Shown here: positions 15,868 to 23,173 of the stretch, piece by piece
Layout of the letters: every line of letters begins with the position of its first letter
Numbering within the stretch: the stretch's first letter is position 1
NCBI RefSeq assembly: GCF_947503795.1
Contig: NZ_CANNEZ010000002.1
Span: forward strand, 1-64,000
From: an uncultured Jannaschia sp.
Lineage (GTDB): Bacteria > Pseudomonadota > Alphaproteobacteria > Rhodobacterales > Rhodobacteraceae
Direction: 5' to 3'
DNA length: 64,000 nt
Made by a program: the position numbers and the translations under genes
The notes under the pieces: generated by a model
What the model was told of the DNA's origin: nothing
Database searches by the model: none
The model's input: only the letters and a program-made list of their open reading frames with translations

Positions 15868-17652
15868 TCAGCCCACCGGGCGGGCCATCGCGGCGAGAGC
15901 CGGGGTTGCTGCGGGGTGGATTGGGTCCTTTTCGGCAAAGCCCGCCTTTGGGAGTGTCGTGGAGGCGTCGGAGCCGTCTTTCTGGACGGCATCCGCGAGC
16001 GGGAAGCGCAGGACGAAGGTCGTGCCGTGGGAGGAACTCTCGAAATCTATCTCGCCACCCATGCCTAGGGTGAGCGCGCGGGCGATGTTGAGGCCAAGAC
16101 CGGTGCCATTCATCCGTCGGGTGTCGGGGGCCTCGGCCTGTTCGAACCGCTCGAAGATGCGCGGCGCGAACTCCTTCGGGATGCCGGCCCCCTGGTCGGT
16201 CACGGAAATCAGGACGTCTGTTCCGTCGAGATCGATGCCCAGCGTGACGCGCCCCCCGTCGGGCGAGAACTTGAGCGCATTCGACATCAGATTGCTGAGG
16301 ATCTGCTCGAAGCGCTGCCGGTCGACGAGGATATGGGCGCCCTCGCTTTCGTCCCGGAGGGCGAAGGTCAGCCCTCGTTGGGGGGCATAATTCTGGAGCG
16401 AAGACATCACCGTCTCGACCATCGTTCGCCCGCTTTCGCGCCGGAGGAGGAAGCGCATCCGCCCTTCCTGGAGTTGTTCGATATCGAGGATGTCGTTGAC
16501 CAGCCGCGCGAGACGGGCGCCGTTCTGGCGTGCCATCTCGACCATCCGCGCGGCCTTGGGGGGCAGTTCACCGCCGGCCCCCGCCTCGACCATGCCGAGC
16601 GCGCCCTGGATGGCCGTCAGCGGTGTTCGCAGCTCGTGGCTGACGACCGAGATGAAATTGTTCTTCATCTCGGCGGTGCGGCGCTCTTCGGTGACGTCGG
16701 CGATCATACCCTCCCAGACGTGGTCGGGGCCGCGTTTCTCGCGGTAGTCCGCGGACACGCGCAGCCAGATCCGGGGACCGTCGTCGACCTCGCACGGCAA
16801 TTCCATCGAGACGGCGTGACCGCGCACCCGCGCCTCCTCGAGCCGTTCCACCAGGGCCGCTCGATCGGCGTCGGCGATCGCCCCGTCCAAAAGGGTCGTC
16901 TGGTTCAGAAGGCTGGCATCGTGCTGGCCCAGGATCTGGCGCGTGGCGCCGGTCACGAAGGAAAACCGGGCATCGGCGCCGGGCGACCGCGTGATCTCGA
17001 AGAGGATGACCGATGCCGAGGCGGCCATCATGCGCGTCTTGGCCTCGGCCTCGCGCCGGGCGCGGATGATCGCCCGCCGGTCCGCGTTCTTGAGAACGAA
17101 GTCGCCGACGAACCAGACCGCGAGCAGGTTGACGGGCCAGGTGAGCGCGATGCTGCGCCAGTAGATCTCGGGCGGGGTCGTCGTGAAGATCAGGATCACG
17201 GCGACCGGCACGCCGCCGGCGACCAGCGCCTGGACCATGACGTAGATACGGTCGAGGGGCAGGCGAAGGAGTTTATGCCATCCGAGCCACGCGACGATCG
17301 CGACGGATCCGGTCGCCGCGATGTAGATGAGACCGACGGTCGCCCCGACCCCGCCGGCCGAGTACCGCGTGATCAGGAGGGCCACCGTGGTGATGATCGC
17401 GGGGACCGGCCCCCCGAAGGTCGCGGCGAGCACGATGACCGCGGCGCGCGGATCGATCCGCACCCCCTCCAACGGCTCGACCGGGTTGTGCATCACGAGG
17501 ATGCCGATGACCGAAAATACGAGCCCGAGGAGGAGTTTGCGCGCCAAGGGAGACATCGTCTCGATATCGCGCACGACGATCAGCGTGACCCCGCAAAGCA
17601 GAAGCAGCGACGCACACTCAAGTATTTCGACTACGTTGTCCAAGGCCCCCAT
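15868..17652 (-). CDS. Membrane sensor histidine kinase with 5TM (LytS-like) input and PAS domain
   Basis: A 594-residue kinase. About six hydrophobic helices at residues 10-185 resemble the 5TMR-LYT sensor module (an NPVEPLEGVRID stretch and a glycine-rich ATFGGPVPAI loop). A PAS-like domain (about 205-325) follows, then HisKA with His339 in VVSHELRTPL, and the ATPase domain with N-box SNLMSNALKFSPDGG, G1 DQGAGIP and G2 GTGLGL. About 40 Ala/Pro-rich residues trail the catalytic domain. It is on the minus strand, facing galE, with no adjacent response regulator of its own. LytS-type inputs often respond to envelope or extracellular signals, and its partners may be the Hpt and receivers upstream. 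The ligand is unknown. Confidence 0.85.
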   Translation of the reverse strand: MGALDNVVEILECASLLLLCGVTLIVVRDIETMSPLARKLLLGLVFSVIGILVMHNPVEPLEGVRIDPRAAVIVLAATFGGPVPAIITTVALLITRYSAGGVGATVGLIYIAATGSVAIVAWLGWHKLLRLPLDRIYVMVQALVAGGVPVAVILIFTTTPPEIYWRSIALTWPVNLLAVWFVGDFVLKNADRRAIIRARREAEAKTRMMAASASVILFEITRSPGADARFSFVTGATRQILGQHDASLLNQTTLLDGAIADADRAALVERLEEARVRGHAVSMELPCEVDDGPRIWLRVSADYREKRGPDHVWEGMIADVTEERRTAEMKNNFISVVSHELRTPLTAIQGALGMVEAGAGGELPPKAARMVEMARQNGARLARLVNDILDIEQLQEGRMRFLLRRESGRTMVETVMSSLQNYAPQRGLTFALRDESEGAHILVDRQRFEQILSNLMSNALKFSPDGGRVTLGIDLDGTDVLISVTDQGAGIPKEFAPRIFERFEQAEAPDTRRMNGTGLGLNIARALTLGMGGEIDFESSSHGTTFVLRFPLADAVQKDGSDASTTLPKAGFAEKDPIHPAATPALAAMARPVG

Positions 17653-17791
17653 CCGTACCTTCGGGTCTATGGCCCCTCGGATAGGCGTCCCGCCTTTACG
17701 CGACCTTAAGGCCGCATCGGCCCGTCACACTACCGCGCCGGAATCTGCCGCGCATTCTATTCAAATGTATCGATATACGGGCCGCGCCGCC

Positions 17792-18757
17792 TCAGAACGC
17801 GACCTCGATCGCCACCCCCGCGGCGACCGCGCGCTCGACCACCGCGCTTGCGACGGCGAGGTCCTGAAGGCCAACGCCGGTGCCGTCGAAAAGCGTGATC
17901 TCCTCGTCGGAGGTGCGCCCCGGATGGGTGCCGTTGATGACGGCGCCGATCTCGTTCACATCCGTTTCGGCGATGAGGCCCTGCCCCACCGCGTGCTGCG
18001 CCTCGCCGATGGTGATCGACTGCGCAACCTCGTCGGTGAAGACGGTCGCGCGCGCGAGGATCGCGGCCTCGACCTCCTGCTTGCCTTTGGTATCGGTGCC
18101 CATGCAGGCGATATGCGTGCCCGGCGCGACATGGGCATCCATCAGCGACGGGGCCTGCGACGACGTGATGGAGATGATGACGTCCGACTGGGCGCCGAGC
18201 TCCTCCAGCGATGCGGCCTCGAAGGGCAGGCCCAGCTCGGCGGCGCAGTCGGCGAGGCGGGAGAGCATCTCGGGGTGGTAGTTCCAGCCGACGACCTTCT
18301 CGAAGGACCGCTGGCGCACGGCGGCGCGCATCTGGAACACCGATTGATGCCCTGCGCCGATCATGCCGAGGACCTTGGCGTCCGGCCGCGCGAGATGCGC
18401 GATCGAGACGGCGGAGGCCGCCGCCGTCCGGAGGGCCGTCAGCAGGTTGCCGCCCACCACCGCGCGACACTGGCCGGTATCCGCGTCGAAGAGGAACACC
18501 GTCGATTGGTGGTTCGTCAGGCCCCTGGCCTCGTTCCCCGGCCAGTAGCCGCCCGATTTCAGCCCGAGGTTCAGGCCCGCGCGGTCGAACCCGGACTTGA
18601 ACCCGTAGAGCGCGTCTGCATGGCCGATCGCCTCGCGGATGACGGGGAAGTTGTAGGCGTCGCCGCGCGACATCGCGGCGAAGACCGCTTCGACGGCCGT
18701 GAAGGACTCGTCGGCGGTCATGAGGTCCGCGATGGCGGATTCGGGAACGATGAGCAT
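17792..18757 (-). CDS. bhcD: Iminosuccinate reductase (BhcD), ornithine cyclodeaminase family
   Basis: A 321-residue NAD(P)-dependent enzyme of the ornithine cyclodeaminase/mu-crystallin fold. The Rossmann motif GMIGAGHQS lies near residue 130 and the family end motif DGTGVGLQD near residue 295. In the beta-hydroxyaspartate cycle it reduces iminosuccinate to aspartate, closing the cycle. ATG 18757 has CCGGAG seven bases upstream; an in-frame TTG two codons earlier is less likely. It is the last gene of bhcABCD, 59 bases after bhcC. On sequence alone it could be a generic amino-acid dehydrogenase; the specific call rests on the complete four-gene neighbourhood in the known order. Confidence 0.9.
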   Translation of the reverse strand: MLIVPESAIADLMTADESFTAVEAVFAAMSRGDAYNFPVIREAIGHADALYGFKSGFDRAGLNLGLKSGGYWPGNEARGLTNHQSTVFLFDADTGQCRAVVGGNLLTALRTAAASAVSIAHLARPDAKVLGMIGAGHQSVFQMRAAVRQRSFEKVVGWNYHPEMLSRLADCAAELGLPFEAASLEELGAQSDVIISITSSQAPSLMDAHVAPGTHIACMGTDTKGKQEVEAAILARATVFTDEVAQSITIGEAQHAVGQGLIAETDVNEIGAVINGTHPGRTSDEEITLFDGTGVGLQDLAVASAVVERAVAAGVAIEVAF

Positions 18758-18816
18758 GGGCAATCTCCGGACATGGAACGGGCGGCGAAAGGCTCCGCCG
18801 CCCGTCGGGGCTTGGT

Positions 18817-19977
18817 TCAGTAGGCCTTGCCGCGGGCCGAGACGGGCCAGAGCGTTTCGACCTTTCCGCCGCGGACGCCGACATACCAGTCATGGACGTT
18901 GCAGGTCGGGTCGCAGTGGCCGGGCACGAGCTTGAGCTTGTCGTTCACCTTAAGGACACCGTCGGGGTCCATAACGACGCCGTGCTCGTCGGAGCATTTG
19001 ACGTATTCGACATCGGTCCGTCCGAAGATGGTGGGCAGGCCGCTATCGACCGACTGGGCCTTCAGGCCGGCATCCACGATCGCCTTGTCGGCTTTCGCGT
19101 GGCTCATCACGGAGGTCAGGATGAAGAGCGCGTTCTCCCACTCGCCCTCGTCGATCCGGTTCCCGTTCTCGTCGAGGATACGGCCGTAATCGGCATCCAT
19201 GAACGCGTAGGAGCCGCATTGCAGCTCGTTGAAGACGCCCGATCCGCTCTCGAAATAATACGATCCCGTGCCGCCGCCGCCGACGATATCGCAATCCAGC
19301 CCCTCGGCCTTCAGCGCGTCCACGGCCTCGCGGACCATGTCGATGGCGATCTGGGTCTTGGCGCGCCGTTCGTCATAGCTATCGAGATGCTGCATCGCGC
19401 CTTGGTAGGCTTGCAGCCCCGCGAAGCGCAGACCCTCGGCCGCGTCGATGGCCTTGGCGATCTCGACGACCTGGGGCGTGGTGGTGACGCCGCAGCGCCC
19501 CGCCCCGCAATCGATCTCGACCAGGCATTCGATCTCGGTGCCCGCCTCGACCGCGCCCGCCGAGAGATCGGCGACGTTGTCCAGATCGTCGACGCAGCAA
19601 ATCGTCCGCGCGCCGAGCTTCGGCAGGTTGGCGAGCCGCTTGATCTTGGCGGGCTGGGTCACCTGGTTCGAGACGAGGATGTCGGTGATGCCGCCGCGCG
19701 CGAAGACCTCGGCCTCGGACACCTTCTGGCAGCAGACGCCGCACGCCCCGCCAAGGTCCTGCTGCATGTGCTGGACATCGACCGACTTGTGCATCTTGCC
19801 GTGGCTGCGGTGGCGCATGCCCTTGGACTTGGCGAAATCGCCCATTTTCTTGATGTTGCGCTCCAGCGCGTCGAGGTCCAGCACCAGCGCGGGGGTCTGG
19901 ATGTCGGCCTCGTCCATGCCGGGGATCGCCGGCACGTCGTAGCCGACCTCGAGCTCGTCGAAATTCAGGTCCTTCAT
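18817..19977 (-). CDS. bhcC: Beta-hydroxyaspartate aldolase (BhcC)
   Basis: A 386-residue PLP enzyme of the D-threonine aldolase/DSD1 fold (alanine-racemase-like N-terminal barrel). The PLP lysine is Lys61 in RSHGKMHK. The C-terminal domain carries conserved metal-site type residues (CSDEHG, PGHCDPTC). It condenses glyoxylate with glycine to beta-hydroxyaspartate. ATG 19977 follows GAGGAGG. The gene is ten bases after bhcB and belongs to the same operon. Related enzymes include 3-hydroxy-D-aspartate aldolase; the cycle assignment comes from the full gene set. Confidence 0.91.
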   Translation of the reverse strand: MKDLNFDELEVGYDVPAIPGMDEADIQTPALVLDLDALERNIKKMGDFAKSKGMRHRSHGKMHKSVDVQHMQQDLGGACGVCCQKVSEAEVFARGGITDILVSNQVTQPAKIKRLANLPKLGARTICCVDDLDNVADLSAGAVEAGTEIECLVEIDCGAGRCGVTTTPQVVEIAKAIDAAEGLRFAGLQAYQGAMQHLDSYDERRAKTQIAIDMVREAVDALKAEGLDCDIVGGGGTGSYYFESGSGVFNELQCGSYAFMDADYGRILDENGNRIDEGEWENALFILTSVMSHAKADKAIVDAGLKAQSVDSGLPTIFGRTDVEYVKCSDEHGVVMDPDGVLKVNDKLKLVPGHCDPTCNVHDWYVGVRGGKVETLWPVSARGKAY

Positions 19978-19987
19978 GATGTCCTCC

Positions 19988-20971
19988 TCAGCCCTGCATC
20001 CAGGGCAGTTTGTCCAGATCGACGTTTCCGCCGGTGATGACGACGCCGACGCGCTTGTTCGCGAAGACGCCGGGATTCTTCAGGATGACCGCCAGCGGCA
20101 CGGCGCAGCTGGGCTCGATCACGATCTTCATCCGCGCCCAGGTCAGACGCATCGCGTCGATGATCTCCTGCTCGGACGCGGTCAGGATGTCGGTGACGTG
20201 GTTCGACACGAAGTGCCACGTCCGCTCCTTCAGGGGCACCTTCAGGCCGTCGGCGACCGTGACGGGGGCGTCATCGGCGATGATATGACCGGCCTTGAAG
20301 CTGCGGGCGGCGTCATCGGCCTGCTCGGGCTCGGCCGCGATGATCTCGACGCCGGGCGCGAGGTGGCTGAGCGTCAGGCAGGTGCCCGAAATCATGCCGC
20401 CGCCGCCGATCGGCGCGACCATCATGTCGACGGGATCGCCTTGGTCTTCCATCTGCTCCATGAACTCGCGGCTGCAGGTTCCCTGTCCGGCGATAACGCG
20501 CGGGTCGTTGTAGGGATGCACGAAATCGGCGCCCGTCTCCGCCTGCACCTGGGCGAACACCTCCTCGCGCGAGGTGGTCGAGGGCTCGCATTCGGTGATG
20601 ATCCCGCCATAGCCGCGCACGGCATCCTTCTTGGCCTGCGGCGCGGTGCGCGGCATCACGACGTGGCACGGAATGCCCCGCCGCCCGGCCGCATAGCTCA
20701 GCGAGAGCGCGTGGTTGCCCGACGAATGGGTCGCCACGCCCCTGGCCGCCATCTCGTCGCTCAGGCCGAACACCGCGTTCGACGCGCCGCGCACCTTGAA
20801 GGCCCCGGCCTTCTGGAAGTTCTCGCATTTGAAGAACATCTCGCAGCCGGCCATGTCGTTGAGGAACGACGAGGTCAGCACCGGGGTCCGGTGGATGTGG
20901 GGCGCGATGCGCGCATGGGCTTCGACGACATCGTCGAAGGTCGGGATATCCAGTCCGTTGACGTCCTTCAT
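19988..20971 (-). CDS. bhcB: Beta-hydroxyaspartate dehydratase (BhcB)
   Basis: A 327-residue fold-type II PLP enzyme of the threonine dehydratase/serine racemase family. The Schiff-base lysine is Lys59 in AFKVRGA, SSGNHA contacts the cofactor, and the glycine loop is GGGGMISG. In this setting it removes water from beta-hydroxyaspartate to give iminosuccinate. Its ATG overlaps the bhcA stop as ATGA. There is no regulatory ACT domain, consistent with a catabolic enzyme. Confidence 0.91.
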   Translation of the reverse strand: MKDVNGLDIPTFDDVVEAHARIAPHIHRTPVLTSSFLNDMAGCEMFFKCENFQKAGAFKVRGASNAVFGLSDEMAARGVATHSSGNHALSLSYAAGRRGIPCHVVMPRTAPQAKKDAVRGYGGIITECEPSTTSREEVFAQVQAETGADFVHPYNDPRVIAGQGTCSREFMEQMEDQGDPVDMMVAPIGGGGMISGTCLTLSHLAPGVEIIAAEPEQADDAARSFKAGHIIADDAPVTVADGLKVPLKERTWHFVSNHVTDILTASEQEIIDAMRLTWARMKIVIEPSCAVPLAVILKNPGVFANKRVGVVITGGNVDLDKLPWMQG

Positions 20972-22158
20972 TCCGCTGCCGCCTTCTGCTGGGCATTGCC
21001 ATGCCGGTAGTAGTCCTGGGCCGCCGCGACCCCCGACCCGAGCGTCACGTCGAGCCCGAGATCGACCATCACCATCTCGGCCACGCCGAGGCCCGACAGC
21101 ATCATCGCGTCCGTCAGCGCCCCGAGATGGCCGATGCGGAAGACCTTGCCCGCGACCTCGCCCAGCCCAACGCCGAACGCCATGTCATAGTCCCGCGCAG
21201 CGACGGTCACGATATCGGTGGCATCGAAGCCCGCGGGCGTCCGGATGGCCGAGACGCTGTCGGAATAGACCTCGGGCATTTCGGCACAGAGCTCGAGGCC
21301 CCAGGCGCCGACGGCGCGGCGCACGCCCTCGGCCATCCGGTGATGGCGCGCGAAGACGTTCTCCAACCCTTCGTCCAGCAGAAGGCCGCAGGACATCTTC
21401 AGCCCGTTCATCAGGCCCACGGGCGGCGTGTAGGGGAACGCGTTCGCGGCGTAGCCCTTCGTCATGTCGGCCGTGTCGAAATAGGTGCGCGGCAGCGTCG
21501 CGTTCGCCCCTGCACGGATCGCCTTCTCGCTGAACCCGACGATGGCGAGACCGGCGGGCAGCATGAAGCCCTTCTGCGAGCCGGTGACCGCGACGTCCAC
21601 GCCCCACGCGTCGAAGCGGAAGTCCATCGACCCGATCGAGCTGACCCCGTCCACCAGCAGCAGTGCCGGGTGAGCCGCCGCATCCAGCGCGCGCCGCACC
21701 CCCGCGATATCCGACTTCACGCCGGTCGCCGTCTCGTTATGCGTGGCGAGGACGGCCTTGATGCTGTGGCCGGTATCGGCCCGCAGCGCCTCCTCGTAGG
21801 CGGCAAGGTCGATCCCACTGCCCCAGGGCACCTCGACCACCTGCACGTCCAGCCCGTGCCGCTGGCACATGTCGATCCAGCGATGGCTGAAGACGCCGTT
21901 GCGCGCCGCGAGCACCGTGTCGCCGGGCGACAGCGTGTTCGACAGCGCCGCCTCCCAACCGCCGGTGCCGGTGGACGGGAAGATAAAGATTTCGGCGCTC
22001 TCGGATTTCAGCACCTGGCGGACGCCGTCCAGACAGGGATGCAGGATATCCGCGAAGGCAGGGGACCGGTGGTCCATCGTCGGCATGTGGCAGGCCAGCC
22101 GGACCGCCTCGGGCATGTTCGTCGGACCGGGAATGAAGACGGGATTCTGGGGGTTCAT
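20968..22158 (-). CDS. bhcA: Aspartate-glyoxylate aminotransferase (BhcA)
   Basis: A 396-residue class V aminotransferase, commonly labelled serine-glyoxylate aminotransferase. The PLP lysine is Lys196 in TGSQKGF, the PLP-contacting Asp is in LLVDGVSSIGS, and the phosphate loop is STGTGGWEA. It transfers the amino group of aspartate to glyoxylate, giving oxaloacetate and glycine, the entry step of the cycle. It is the first gene of bhcABCD, starting opposite bhcR across a 161-base AT-rich region. The N-terminal PGPTN motif is typical of this branch. Confidence 0.92.
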   Translation of the reverse strand: MNPQNPVFIPGPTNMPEAVRLACHMPTMDHRSPAFADILHPCLDGVRQVLKSESAEIFIFPSTGTGGWEAALSNTLSPGDTVLAARNGVFSHRWIDMCQRHGLDVQVVEVPWGSGIDLAAYEEALRADTGHSIKAVLATHNETATGVKSDIAGVRRALDAAAHPALLLVDGVSSIGSMDFRFDAWGVDVAVTGSQKGFMLPAGLAIVGFSEKAIRAGANATLPRTYFDTADMTKGYAANAFPYTPPVGLMNGLKMSCGLLLDEGLENVFARHHRMAEGVRRAVGAWGLELCAEMPEVYSDSVSAIRTPAGFDATDIVTVAARDYDMAFGVGLGEVAGKVFRIGHLGALTDAMMLSGLGVAEMVMVDLGLDVTLGSGVAAAQDYYRHGNAQQKAAAE

Positions 22159-22319
22159 GAGGATCTCCGATAAGCGACGTCCGGCTTCCCTAGACCAAGC
22201 CCCTCGTATCTCAAAGTTTTTTAAAAAACGTTTTCATTTTCGACACAGGAGATATATTCATTTCGTATCAGTGCGTTATATTTTTCAGATCGCGCCATGC
22301 GCAAGGAACGAGCAGAAAT
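22159..22319. promoter_or_regulatory. bhcA-bhcR divergent promoter and probable BhcR operator
   Basis: An AT-rich island within GC-rich surroundings. A perfect 14-bp palindrome GTTTTTTAAAAAAC lies at 22216-22229 and overlaps a second one, AAAACGTTTT, at 22225-22234. The two sit about 60-75 bases upstream of bhcA and about 90 bases upstream of bhcR, where an IclR-type activator would bind to drive bhcA and control its own gene. AT-rich stretches around 22250-22280 could supply the bhcR promoter. Binding by BhcR is inferred from position and symmetry. Confidence 0.6.
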
Positions 22320-23165
22320 ATGACCTCTCCCGACGGCGAAGATCGCAGCCCCCGGCCACGCGGGCGGCCGCGGGCCTTCAACGACCGCACTGACCAGAAC
22401 ACGATCAAGGCCGTCGACCGTGCGATGCGTCTGCTGCGCACCCTGTCCACGATGCAGGACGCCACGCTCTCGAATATCGCGCAGTCGACGGGCGACCCCA
22501 CGGCCAGCGCCTACCGCGTGCTGGTAACCCTGCAGGCTCACGAGATCGTCGAGCTCGATGCGTCAGACCAGACCTGGCATGTCGGGCCGGGCGCGTTCCA
22601 GATCGGCTCGACCTTCCTGCGGCGCACCTCGCTCATCGAGCGCGCGCAGGCCCCGCTGCGCGAGTTGATGGAGGCCACGGGCGAGACGGCCAATCTCGGC
22701 ATCCGCTCGAATGACAGCGTCCTCTTCGTCAGCCAGATCGAGACCCATGCCCCGATCCGGGCGTTCTTTCCGCCGGGCACCCGCGCGGACCTGCACGCGT
22801 CCGGGATCGGAAAGGTCCTGCTGGCCGCGATGCCCGAGGCGCGGCGCGATGCGGTCCTGCCCGATCCCCTGCCCCGCTATACCGCGCAGACCATTTCGGA
22901 TGCGGAGGCGCTCGGGGCCGAGCTGGCGCGGATCGCCGGGCAGGGGCATGCCGTCGATGACGAGGAGCGGAACGAAGGCATGCGCTGCATCGCGGCCCCG
23001 GTGCGCAACCTGCATGGCGACGTGATCGCGGGGATCTCCGTCTCCGGTCCGACCAGCCGGGTTGCGACGGACCGGATCGCCGAATTCGCGGCACTCGTCA
23101 CCGCCGCCGCCGAGACCCTGTCGCAACGGCTCGGCGCGCGGGGGCCGTCGCAGCCGGACGACTGA
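22320..23165 (+). CDS. bhcR: IclR-family regulator of the beta-hydroxyaspartate cycle (BhcR)
   Basis: A 281-residue IclR protein. The N-terminal winged helix (about 30-95) contains the TLSNIAQSTG recognition region, and the C-terminal effector domain (about 110-270) has the usual GETANLGIR, GIGKVLLA and EGMRCIAAP stretches. It is divergent from bhcA, the arrangement known for this cycle, in which the BhcR protein senses glyoxylate and controls bhcABCD. A basic N-terminal tail of about 25 residues precedes the DNA-binding domain. AAGGA lies about 11 bases before the ATG. Its stop is eight bases from the end of the giant exoprotein gene on the other strand. Confidence 0.9.
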   Translation: MTSPDGEDRSPRPRGRPRAFNDRTDQNTIKAVDRAMRLLRTLSTMQDATLSNIAQSTGDPTASAYRVLVTLQAHEIVELDASDQTWHVGPGAFQIGSTFLRRTSLIERAQAPLRELMEATGETANLGIRSNDSVLFVSQIETHAPIRAFFPPGTRADLHASGIGKVLLAAMPEARRDAVLPDPLPRYTAQTISDAEALGAELARIAGQGHAVDDEERNEGMRCIAAPVRNLHGDVIAGISVSGPTSRVATDRIAEFAALVTAAAETLSQRLGARGPSQPDD

Positions 23166-23173
23166 CGCGCTGC

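Noticed and set aside
22250-22262. An ATATTCA match in the bhcA-bhcR gap
   Set aside because: Its partner half-site is absent, and the region is simply AT-rich, so I do not count it as a SoxR site.
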